DNA of 34,310 bases from Periconia sp. R9002 (Eukaryota; Ascomycota; Dothideomycetes; Pleosporales; Periconiaceae): assembly GCA_023627715.1 (NCBI GenBank), contig JAMAHW010000163.1, positions 1 through 34,310 of the forward strand, in the 5' to 3' direction. Below are positions 10,544 through 20,146 of the stretch, piece after piece. The translations under genes and the position numbers were made by a program. Position 1 is the first letter of the stretch, and every line of letters starts with the position of its first letter. Below the pieces are notes generated by a model. It did no database searches, was not told where the DNA came from, and worked only from the letters and a program-made list of their open reading frames with translations.

Positions 10544-11198
10544 CGTTACGTGAAGCCTGGGGAACAGAGGACGGAGGGTATGAAGTAGTAGAGAGTAAGT
10601 GCCGTATTTGGTCCGCACTATCTGAGGGCTGAGTTTCACTGCAAGTCACGGACGAATCAAGCACCCCAGTGATATGTTCAAACCCTATTTCTGGATGATC
10701 TTCGTCATCGCGGTCAGATTTAAGCTTGTTTGATAGGATTGTAATTCTGAGGATGGAATGGAGGTGCTACTCTGCTGGCTTCGTCCCCCCTCTGTCTATT
10801 CCTTGTCTATTCCCTGCATGCCCCCTCTTGTCGATCGTTCTGCCTGTCTCGAAAGATTCTAGCGGACGGAGGAAACAGCTGCCCGAGAGCTACTTCGTCC
10901 TCTGTCCACTAACTACGCTGAGCATCTAGGGTCCTATCTTACCCTTGAACACATATAAGCACACATCATTCTATAGCATGTTCATGGCTGCAAATGAGCT
11001 GTTTTCCTCTCTATATGGCAGATTACTAAACAAGGCATATTGCTCTGCGATCTACTCGCTGTGGGGGATTCCCTATACTGATTCTTCATGACCATTTAAG
11101 TAGGTAGCTAACACCAAAAACAGAAAGCATTATACTGACTTCACTTTGAACAATCCGTTAGTGTTTCTAGTCTTTGTCCTAGAAATCAGCTATCTTTC
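10544..11198. other. Intergenic
   Basis: Upstream region of the PanE-like gene and 3' side of the regulator at 11199-13116. There are C/T-rich tracts near 10790-10850. No gene, RNA or repeat seen. Confidence 0.4.
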
Positions 11199-13116
11199 TT
11201 AATTTGGGGTCCGTTCGAGAAGGTCCTTCAACCCGAGTCGATCATCCCACTCTTGACCAACGATATGCCGCAAATCAAGTAGCCGACACAGCACCAAGTC
11301 ATCTTCCGACAAGGTATCGATGTCTTCTACTGCCAGTCCGACGACCTCAACAATGCAGTCCCGGTAGATGGAGCGATCATATTGGTCCGATCCAGGATGG
11401 TCCTCACTTTGATTTGCTTTGAGAGATACCGCATTGGCAAACAAGCAGATCCAGATCAACACAGGCTTCATCAACGTGCCGAAGTCATTCTCTTGGCTGT
11501 TGGAAAGCGGTTCAATACGTGAGCCAGCTCCATCAATGTGTCGCGCCGCAAGACTCTTTCTGCCGTAGCAATGGCAAATAGCTTCGACGTGCCCAAGAAT
11601 AAATTGGAGCGGGATAGAGTAACCACTTAGGTTTCGAGGCCAGTCCCGGCAGAATATCATCTCGTTTGCGTATAAGATAGCACAAGCCCTGAGTACAAGC
11701 TCAATGGAAACTTTCCAGCTTAGGTGCACGTCCAAAACTTTCAACGATACGCAATGGCTGCAATCACTGCAATTGCACTTCGTCAGCGGAACGCCGCTCC
11801 GTAAAACATAAGGAGAGCAAATGAGCTGGTACCGGCACCATTGCCACTCTTCAGTTACGGCATATGGGTCAAAGACTACCGAGCCGGACGGCCGACAGTA
11901 CAGCGCCAAAGTAAGGGCCCTGGCGAAAATGGACAAGCTCGTGATGTTGCTAATGGTTTGAACAGAGAAACCGCAGGGTAAGAGAAGAGCCGTTGCACTC
12001 TCGGTGATGGCTGATCGTACTTCCAACGGGAGGACAACAGAAGCGTTTCCAAATCTTCTTCGGAACCGCAAGTGCGGGGCCACAAGTAGAGCACTTGCGC
12101 CTTTCAAGTCAGCCCTGCGCAATTTGGTCGCAAGTTCAGGGCTTAATGCATCAACACCGCCGTTCACCTCGATCATCTTTTTCAGCCCATTCATATGAAC
12201 ATGCCACTGACGATAGAGACCGAGATAAGCCTAAGATGATATACTGAGCACGCTGCTGTTTTGCACTGGATCATAGAAGTACTTACGGCTACCAAAGCTA
12301 GTACGGAGATGACTTCTAGCAGTATCGGAGATATCTGTTCCAAGCTTAAATTGAGCTCTTTGTTCACCGTCGCGCAGACGTTAGATACGTGATATCCCAT
12401 TTCTTCTGACCGATGCTCTCCTCTTGACACCGCGATCATTAGCGACCTCATCATCAACACGCTACGGACAGACGCCTCGTTGTTGATGATCGCATAGTAA
12501 TAGTCTCGAGATTCGGTGGGGTTGTACGCCAGGAGCGCCTTGAACGGATAGGTCTTATTGGGCACCCAAGCCCAGTAGCTGTGTAGATTGCTCCATTCGT
12601 CATCCGTCACGTGCAGTGCAGCTTGGCTCGACCATATGGGCCGCCCCGAGAAAAGAGGCTGGAAAAGACTGCCTATTTGGTTTGACACACCGAAAGCGGC
12701 ATCTGGTGATTGTTGGCTCGCAGGTATAGGTGTCCGTGAATTCTTATGCCTTGTTGGTTGACTATCGCTGTATTCCACTGTGTCTCTCATCTTCGCCGTA
12801 ACCTGCCGGGGCAAAGTATTTCGGAAGACATATTCGGTGCCATGTTGGTATCCGTAGCAGACGATGCCTAGTTTAGAACATCTTTGACATACCTAATTCA
12901 GTCAGGAGAGCAAAATAAGTGCTTGGAAATACGTATCACATATCGTGTTGCATGTATGCATCCAAGACAAGGACTTGGGTACTCACAGGACGCGCTTCGT
13001 CGCACTACGGCATCCACATTAATATAAAACGCCATTCTAGTATAGCTAGGGTAACAAACCTTTTTGCGCCTCTTCTTGCAAGTCTCACAGCCGCGGGACA
13101 CTCCATAGTTCACCAT
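11199..13116 (-). CDS. Zn(2)-Cys(6) binuclear cluster transcription factor, complete
   Basis: The model is complement(join(11199..12230,12287..12892,12987..13004,13060..13116)), 570 aa, introns 55, 94 and 56 nt, all GT...AG and all in phase 0. The zinc cluster appears only after splicing: cysteines at 10, 13, 20, 27, 30 and 37 give an exact CX2CX6CX6CX2CX6C pattern ('CETCKKRRKK', 'CDEARP', 'VCQRCSKLGIVC'). The middle six residues come from an exon of only 18 nt. Downstream 'ISPILLEVISVLALVA' joins 'AYLGLYRQWHVHMNGL', a hallmark of the fungal-specific regulatory domain (DUF3468 type), again by removing an intron with GTAAGT. The protein is expected to be nuclear and to bind CGG-type half sites. 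It lies next to the NRPS relic and the PTR2 gene, so a local regulatory role is possible but unproven. Start chosen as the only ATG giving the intact cluster. Confidence 0.92.
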
Positions 13117-13192
13117 CTCTTCTTGTTAAGATCCCGTGGTTCGCTAAGAACTGAGGTTGAGACTGAAGCAATGCGGGGTAGCTTATTTTAAC

Positions 13193-13205
13193 TAGCGTTG
13201 CGCGC
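13193..13205 (+). repeat. 13-bp repeat TAGCGTTGCGCGC, solo copy
   Basis: Exact 13-bp match to the ends of the candidate element at 13262-13578, in the same orientation as its left end and 69 bp upstream. The sequences beyond the 13 bp differ. Confidence 0.65.
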
Positions 13206-13261
13206 TTGCTGACGGCAGGGCAACGTGCGTCAGCTTGAACCGGCAGACCTCCTATTTGAGC

Positions 13262-13578
13262 TAGCGTTGCGCGCTGTCCCGCACTTGGGCATACCCTTGG
13301 CTCCTCCTGCAACATGGGCTCGAGCCAACACCTGAAAAATATTGCTGGCCCTTTTAGGACCAGCTGCACCAGTGTGATTTATCAATGCATGCGTATCCAT
13401 GCACGCCAGTGCCACTAAGCTGAGGCACATTTACACAGACAGCCCTACCTACTGTTACAGGAAGAACTCGCTCACACTACTTTGCATCGGAACATATTGA
13501 CTAGATCGCCCGCGGATGTGTAAGTCACTACTGGTGCTCACACTAGCTGTGCGTTGTAATGAATGGCGCGCAACGCTA
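13262..13578. mobile_element. Candidate miniature inverted-repeat element (317 bp)
   Basis: The stretch begins TAGCGTTGCGCGC and ends with its exact reverse complement, GCGCGCAACGCTA. If the outer TA is a target duplication, as in Tc1/mariner-type elements, the terminal repeat proper is GCGTTGCGCGC. The similarity does not extend inward beyond the 13 bp, and the interior encodes no transposase. The same 13 bp occur at 13193 and, with one base less, at 4948. It could also be two chance insertions of separate ends. Moderate to low confidence. Confidence 0.4.
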
Positions 13579-13883
13579 ACCATATTGCACTGGCGCCTAC
13601 TCCAACCACACCTCTTATGAGCTTGTTATAGGTTTCGCCGCCAGACGAAATTGTGCACAATTGAGATTGCTCGCATCAAAGCGGGATGCTTGGGCCCCTA
13701 TGGAACTACACAGTAGAGCTCTGAGCATTAGACTACCGGTACTTCTGAGGCGCTCGAATTGAGAGCTGGGTTCGCAAGGTTACAGCCCCTACACTACTTA
13801 AGTATCTTGGTCCAACAGTTGAGTATAGATTCAATTGCGCAGAATTTGGTAATGAAGTCGCATTACACGGTATGAATGGCTGA

Positions 13884-14190
13884 ACGGCAGTACCGAAAGG
13901 TATTGTGTTGGAGCACAGAGCGGTATCCACAAGCTGCCTCGGGCATCGAAGAACACTAGGATTTAGGCATCATATGCGAGCTCTGCAGTTCGCTTCTTAC
14001 ACGTTCGATGCCTGCATTGCTGAGATTGTCACAACGCCCGGGCCGGCGTGGGAGGCTGTACAAGACCGGCGACCAGGTCAAGATCCGTGGCCAACTTGTC
14101 GATCTGGGCGAGATCGAGCACCAGGTGGCCGCCGAGGTGATCCTACCAGGAAGAGAGAACAACAACGCCATACTAGCAGTATTTCTGCGG
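13884..14190 (+). pseudogene. Relic of an NRPS adenylation domain
   Basis: Two frames carry clear adenylation-domain pieces. From 13884 comes '[15 protein letters not shown]', the end of core motif A3, then '[19 protein letters not shown]', the A4 region. The frame then shifts near 14040 to '[11 protein letters not shown]' (A7) and directly '[18 protein letters not shown]' (A8), ending in '[10 protein letters not shown]' and 'LAVFL'. About 200 residues between A4 and A7 (including A5/A6) are missing, and the 20 or so residues normally separating A7 and A8 are also gone. The surrounding DNA shows no condensation or carrier domain. This is a dead remnant of a nonribosomal peptide synthetase, not a working domain. 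It sits between a Zn2Cys6 regulator and a PTR2 transporter. Confidence 0.85.
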
Positions 14191-14897
14191 CGAATTTCAC
14201 TTCGAGTGAACAATATAGCTAACGACAGCTCTCTAGTGTAGATGCTCTTCCTAGTGAACCAGCTTTACGTGGAGAACTAATGCAAAGCCCTTGCGCTATT
14301 TGAGCTTTCGCGGCCAAATCTTAAGCCGGCGCGAGCAGGTCCATACCTGCGTGACAATCTTAAAGGCCGCTGTTACTGTGACATGTCCGGAGATCGCTGA
14401 AAAGGAATGCTACCCTGATACGAGATGGTAGGTGTTCGCGTTGGCCGACACTATAGACTCAGGTAACGAGGAAAACAGCAGCTTTACGCCTGGAAAACAA
14501 AAGCACATATAACGAAACCAATCACATCCGCAACCTGGTTGTGGTTCCGGCTTTATGGTCGCCGAGAGTGGTTCAGCATTACGGATGGAACACGGTCGCT
14601 CAAGGGCAAATGAAGCTGCTGCGGGCTTGTGGCTCACCCCATTAGGCAGGTCGACAACCGCCCAGCCCAATCTACTCGCTCCAACGGGCGAAGGAATATG
14701 CTATGCATGAAAAGCTTCATGGAGCTTATCGTAGACTAGCTTCTTTGTAGCGCATATAATGTTGGTCGCTGAGGATGGTACTGTTCTCATATATTAGTGC
14801 CCGTTCCCAAGTCATTGTGTCCGTTGTTGCGCTGTTCCGCTTTGCAGTCAGTCTTTTGGCTCGCTAACAAGTCCTATTTGCCCTCGCTCTCGCAAAA
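14191..14897. other. Intergenic / upstream of PTR2 transporter
   Basis: No further NRPS motif and no other gene recognised. A C/T-rich and CAAAA-containing stretch precedes the transporter ATG. Confidence 0.4.
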
Positions 14898-17015
14898 ATG
14901 ACAACTCTTGTGCTACCCGAGGCTGATCAGTATGTCGCAATATTATATGCGCCGTGCTTCTGCTTTTTCTGACCATCACAGGCTACACCAGGCCCTGGAT
15001 CTGCCTGATAAATCGAACAAGAGCACTGATCTCGCAGGCGCACCTCTCCATCCCGCGCCTTGCGCTGTGACTGCGGATGAGAAAGCACTCGACGCTTCTA
15101 CGCGACCACCTTCACAAAAAGACGGCGGCCTTTCAACAAACCAGTACGATGATGACGAGATCCACGGCGAGCTTCCCACCGAGGAAGAGAAACGCACTCT
15201 GAGGAGAATTGGAGACCCGTTACCCAAATCTGCATTTCTTGTCGCGATCGTCGAGTTGTGTGAGCGGTTCACCTTCTATGGTGCCTCGGGTATCTTCCAA
15301 AACTATATTCAAAAGCCGTTAGATGGTAGTGAAGGCCGTGGTGCCCTTGGCATGGGTCACCAGGGAGCTACTGGCCTGTCTACTTTTTTCCAGTTCTGGT
15401 GCTACGGTAGGACACCGTCATCCCCGATCCGCAGTCGTCACACGTGCTAATGATTTCAGTGACTCCCATCCTGGGTGCTATTGTTGCTGACCAGTATCTT
15501 GGAAAGTATAACACTATTCTCATCTTTTGTGTTGTTTATATTGTTGGCCTCATGATTCTCACTTTCACGTCCTTGCCCGTTGCTCTGCAGCATGGCAGTG
15601 GCCTTGGAGGATTTGTCGTGTCTATCATCGTTATTGGATTGGGCACAGGTGGAATCAAATCAAACGTTGCTCCTCTGGTTGCTGATCAGTACAAACGACG
15701 TCAAATGGCTATCGGTATGTATATTCTGATAATGATATCTTGGAGGTGTAGCCCAATAATTCCCAGAGTCTACGACATGATGTGCACCTGCTTGCGCTTT
15801 TGCTGAATGTGGATTCTAACCCTAACCCAGGCTCCGACCCGAAAACAGGGGAACGTGTTATAATCGATCCTGCCATCACGATTCAGAGGATCTATATGAT
15901 ATTTTATTGGTGCATTAATATCGGTTGCCTCGCGCTCCTCCCTACGCCTTACATGGAGCGTGACGTTGGGTTTTGGACAGCCTATCTTCTCTGTTTGTGT
16001 GTCTTCCTTGTTGGGACATTAGTACTTGTTCTGGGGCGAAAGCTTTATATCGTGCGACCGCCACAAGGCTCCGTCATCACTGATGCTTTCCGTGTCCTTT
16101 GGATTGCTGTTACCAATCGGAACCTGGACGCAGCCAAGCCTTCATTCCAAGCTGGTGCAGGTAAAGACATAGGCAAGTTGCGTTGGAATGACCACTTTGT
16201 AGATGAGGTGAAACGAGCTCTGGTCGCTTGCAAGGTCTTTACCTTTTATCCAGTCTATTGGGTTGTCTACGGACAGGTACGTATAACGTCATGTTCAAAC
16301 CCTCCTTCGCTGAAAAACCACCTAACGACATTCACTTGCACAGTTTTCCGGCAACTTCGTCAGCCAGGCCGCGCAAATGCGTGGTCACGGTATCCCTAAT
16401 GACCTAATGCAAAACTTCGACCCGATCGCCATCATTGTGTTTCTCCCTATACTGGACCGTTTCGTCTATCCATTCATGCGAAAACGAGGCATTCCTTTTC
16501 CGCCTATCAACAGAATCGTCGCGGGCTTCTGGTTTGCCAGTATGGCCATGGTCTGGGCCGGTGTGCTCCAATATTCTATTTACAAAGTCGGGCCATGCTT
16601 CGCGTCACCGCTTTGCGACGCTGACATTGTGGACGGCGTGCATATGGGTAACGATATTCATATTGCAGTGCAAACCGGCGCGTACATGCTTATTGGTATT
16701 TCGGAAATTTTCGCATCCGTAACGGGGCTGGAATATGCATACACAAAAGCTCCACCTAGTATGAAGTCGTTCGTACAGTCAATGTATCTCCTAACGAATG
16801 CGTTTGGGTCGGCCATTTCAGAGGGATTGAATCCCGTACTTGTGGATCCCAAAATCCAGTGGATGTATGTTGGTTTGGCGGTTTCAAGCTTCGTAGCGGG
16901 TTGCTTGATTTGGACTCTTTTCCATCATCTCAATGAGACGGAGGAGGAGATGAACGCCCTCGATAAGGATTATGGAGATGATACACCGACGGAGAACATT
17001 CGTGAAAAAGCTTAA
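14898..17015 (+). CDS. PTR2/POT-family peptide transporter
   Basis: The model is join(14898..14929,14982..15406,15460..15714,15831..16276,16344..17015), 609 aa, with introns of 52, 53, 116 and 67 nt. All keep frame and join conserved text, for example 'FWCY' to 'VTPILGAIVADQYLGK' and 'VVYGQ' to 'FSGNFVSQA'. It is a proton-coupled oligopeptide transporter of the plasma membrane with about 12 membrane segments. Family marks are 'VELCERFTFYG' at 101-111, 'GLGTGGIKSNVAPLVADQY', 'FYWCINIG' and 'PYMERDVGFWTAYL'. The N-terminal 90 residues are hydrophilic, as in fungal PTR2. The short first exon (11 codons) is inferred from GTATGT after 'LPEAD'; an internal ATG at 14932 would give a slightly different N-terminus. 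The 116-nt third intron is longer than the others and could hide another short exon. Confidence 0.9.
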
Positions 17016-17309
17016 CGGGTTGATGAAGGCCAGTGTGCGAGAGAGATGCAACAATCAAGGAGATGATGTTGCAGATGGTGCAGTGCTGCTAAATCTAGAT
17101 GACCACTTGTGCGCAATGAAACAGATCACGCTCTCATATTGCGCGATCTGGGGTTAGATACTAGATGCTAAACTCGTATCTCTCATGTCGCAAAATACAC
17201 ATCCAAAATCTTGAGATACAACATGCTTATGCCTTCCTAACAATGAAAGAGGATGATGAAATACAATTACTTTATTTAAAGGAAAGGTCATCGCAGTTGA
17301 ATACTGCGG

Positions 17310-17528
17310 CTATCTCGTCTGGCGCAGGTGTTTTGACGTATTAGGCAATCCTTCGGTGCACGGACCACAGGACAGCGCATGTCTAGTAGAAGGAGTAGTA
17401 GCAGCGTGACGCGCATCGTCAAGGTGGTGAACTGCGATGTGGGTAGAAAGAGAGGTAGGCGGAAAAGCATAACCACATGGCTTGCAAATTAGCACGCTAG
17501 AGGGAGGATAGAATATGAATAGTTCCAT
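17310..17528 (-). pseudogene. OrsD-type zinc-finger head fragment
   Basis: A 72-residue frame from an ATG: 'MELFIFYPPSSVLICKPCGYAFPP' continues to 'HIAVHH', giving CX2C...HX4H. This is the usual N-terminal finger of fungal OrsD (DUF3505) proteins and of OrsD-RecQ helicases. The frame stops at 17310, before the PTR2 3' end, and no later part of such a gene follows. It points the same way as the helicase-type element at 17693-22712 and sits just past that element's 3' end, so it looks like the start of a further tandem copy cut off by the neighbouring sequence. Confidence 0.6.
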
Positions 17529-17692
17529 AGCGGCAGCAGCAGCAGACGAGAGGAAAGACAAACCTCGCGCAGTGGTGAGTATTCTATCCCGCACTAAGTA
17601 ACAAAGGTACGTGATTGGCCAGTAAATGGCATGAGGGCTGATGCCAATTAAGCATATATCTCAGGGATATGGTTACACAAAGTATCCTCTTT

Positions 17693-17947
17693 CTAGTCTG
17701 TTACATGCGAGTGTACATGCCCCTCCTCCCAAGCATACAATAAACGGCACATCTGGTTTGCGTCCCTCTGGCACATCTTGATCTTCAGCCCAAACCACTT
17801 GGAAAGTCGGGCCTCATCACTACCGTGCACAATGGCGGCGTCTTGCATCTGCTGCTCCAGCCATGGTGTGCACGTCGGTTGCTGGAAGGTAAGCAGTGCA
17901 GCTACGGCTCGCTGCAGTACGCCTTCATACTGGCAAGGTACACGCAT
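17693..17947 (-). pseudogene. Piece 5: C-terminal tail in a shifted frame
   Basis: Overlaps the end of piece 4 in another frame: 'CQYEGVLQRAVAALL', 'PWLEQQMQDA', 'SKWFGLKIKM' and 'ANQMCRLLYAW' resemble the last 80 residues of the helicase family. The switch lies near 17940, where the helicase frame runs into a stop 15 codons later. This is the third disabling change in this copy. Confidence 0.55.
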
Positions 17948-19250
17948 CCCTCGGTTTTAAATGCACCCTGTGTGCTGGTTTCCTCCCACTTATGGCAGAT
18001 GGCTTGCGGCGCCCAGCAGTATAAACACCGCGCATAGCTTTCCCACTTGACGCGGCGCATGGGCATGACCTTGGCCTGCATTTGCTGTAGCTGCACTTCG
18101 GTGGCCTTTTGGCATTCCTCCCAATGGTGACGCGCTGGTTTGGCTTGAATGGCCATGCAGATGGCGCAGGCATGGCTCCAGCGCTCAAGGTGCTGCTCCA
18201 GCCGCTCCAGCTCGTATGCCATTTGTTCTGTTCGCCGCCGTTGCTGGATCTCTACCCTCCGCTCTTCAACCGCCATAGCTCGCTCTAGCTCGTTGCGCTG
18301 CTCCTCTGCTGCCATCGCCGCGATACTAGCCTGCGTCTCGTCTGGCTCTTCCGGCTCCTCTTCAACGGCTGGACGCTTGGTACCGCCGGGGTGTTGCTCG
18401 CATAGATCACATTTCGACTCTCCCACCTCATATCGCTGCCTGTCCAGCCTGCCATCCATGTGCTTGTCGATCGCGATTCGCCGGCACGATTCGGCCGTCA
18501 GGAAGTCCTTCGCAGGCTGCTCGAGCCTGTAGCCGAGCGCCTTCTTCACTGCCCCCTCTTTGGTCCGATAGCACGCTCTGAGAACGATGGACTCGCTGTT
18601 GAGCCCCGTTCGCCCTGCCCGGCCGCTCTCTTGCACGTAGTGGAGCAGCAGGTGACTCATGACAACGTGGATCACCACCCGGACGCCTGCAGCGTCGAGC
18701 CCAAGACCTAGCATGTTCGTGGCCGTGCAGAGTTTCTCCATGCCCGAGGTAAAGCTTCGCACCATGCGCGCCTTCTCCTCGTCCGAGCCTATCTCGCGGT
18801 AGTAGGCAGAGCACTGCAGAGGCCTCGCGAACCGCCTCGTCTCCTCCACCGTTGGACAGTAGACGATGATCTGCGCCTCTGGGCCGTACCTCCTTCTCTT
18901 CGCGGCCACAAGCTCGACGAGTACCTTCTCCAGCGTGTCGCGTGGATACTCCAGCACTTGGTACGCAATGTTCGTTTGCGTCGTGCGTTCGTCGCGACAG
19001 ACCGTCACCGTCTCGGCATCGAGTCCTGCGATCTGGAAGAAGGCGGGCTGCAGCGTGGGTGGCAAGGTCGCCGTCAGGTAAACCACCTGCATCCCCTTTT
19101 CCGTCATCTCCGTCATCTTGAGGACGTCGGGCCGCCAGTCCTTGGTCGACTCCAGCAGCACGTGGCACTCGTCGATCACGATACGGTCGAGCTGGTGCAG
19201 CATGCGCTTTTCGTCGAGGAACCGGCTGAACCCTGCAAGGGCAATTAGGG
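17902..19250 (-). pseudogene. Piece 4: RecQ helicase, motifs II to VI, and C-terminal extension
   Basis: The frame opens before 'AGFSRFLDEKRM' and carries motif II 'VIDECH', motif III 'LTATLPP', motif IV 'IIVYCPTVEE', motif V 'TATNMLGLGLD' and motif VI 'QESGRAGRTG'. An ATG at 19203 would give a 433-residue product. After the helicase come 'CDLCEQHP', an acidic stretch, a coiled coil rich in E/R/Q of about 60 residues, and cysteine pairs 'CAIC' and 'CLYC'. Motif I (Walker A) and Ia are absent, so ATP hydrolysis is not expected even if it is expressed. A CTAAT...TTGCAG just before 'GFSRF' looks like a splice acceptor and may be used in a gene model. Confidence 0.8.
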
Positions 19251-19423
19251 TAGTGTGCTTTACGGTAAGGTTTTCTGACTAGTGTCTTCTTTTCTATCTT
19301 TCTTCCCCTCTCCCCTAGATACGAGTGGCCTTCCCTCTTCTTTCCTCATCGCTGTCTTTTTCTTGCTCTTTTTTTTCTTCTCCTCTCTCCCTATTCACCC
19401 CTGTTCCGGCCGAGCTAGCCAGT

Positions 19424-20146
19424 TCAGAACTCCCATGCAGCATCGTCGTCATTAAAGGGCGTCTGTGTAGGTTTCTCCCTTGTGCGTTGAGAGCGCAGGA
19501 GTCGTTGTCCCCTTACTAAACTTCTTACTTCGTCCTCCAACTCTTGCCTCTTTCGTTTCCTGCTATTAGTCTTTGGCTCTGCGTCGGCCACTTTCTCTGA
19601 AGGCGCCCAGGTGGCGTCTCGTGGGGGAAGGCTGGTGCCATAGCCGAGAAAGACGTGCCAATGCCGGCTGAGCTGGCGATATTCGTTCCTTACTAACCGT
19701 GTGAAACCAGGGCCTTCGTCGCGACCGCGGGCATAGGATGTGCTAGCTCTCTTCGAGGAATGAGTGGCCTGCAGATCCATGATCGCATCGCCTTCTTTAA
19801 GGCCGTAGTCGCGCTTGAAGTGGTATTCTTCGGGTAGGTGTTTGAAAGACATTGCTATCGCCGCGTGTCGCCATAGCAGAATTGTAATTGTCGTGTTGAG
19901 TGCCGCTGCTAACACAGTTTTAATCACGTGCGTCAGGTGAGTGCTCGCCCAGGGCATCTCCGGCTCGTTGTTGCTAACCGATTTCGTATTCACCCTTTGG
20001 TGCTTCCCTTTCCCAAGAAGGCGAACTCTCTTACCCTTTGCCGCTGCGTGGAGGCTTGCAGGCCAGAGGTAGGAGCCGATTTCAGGACTCTGCCAGGCCG
20101 AATCCGAAGTAAGAAGAGCAAGTGCATCAAGGAAAGGTGTGACCAG
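19424..20146 (-). pseudogene. Piece 3: continuation of the central region past the TAG
   Basis: In the same frame as piece 2 and open directly after the stop: 'LVTPFLDALALL', later 'RHAAIAMSFKHLP', 'DLQATHSSKRASTSYARG' and 'RQLSRHWHVFLGYG'. These phrases belong to the family region just before the helicase. It ends in a lysine/arginine-rich stretch ('KTNSRKRKRQE') and an acidic tail 'NDDDAAWEF', then TGA. In intact relatives the Walker A motif of the helicase should follow within about 50 residues; here it does not. Confidence 0.7.

Larger units (their letters stand above)
13117..13883. other. Gene-free stretch with short inverted repeats
   Basis: Between the divergent regulator start and the NRPS relic. 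It holds three copies of a 13-bp motif, one of them inverted (separate entries), and no convincing coding region. Confidence 0.5.

Noticed and set aside
15767..15781. Possible extra mini-exon inside the third PTR2 intron
   Set aside because: Using it gives a stop or breaks the phase; the single 116-nt intron keeps the frame.
18428..19168. 246-codon frame opposite reading phase within the helicase
   Set aside because: Shadow of the helicase frame on the same strand; the helicase motifs are in the other phase.
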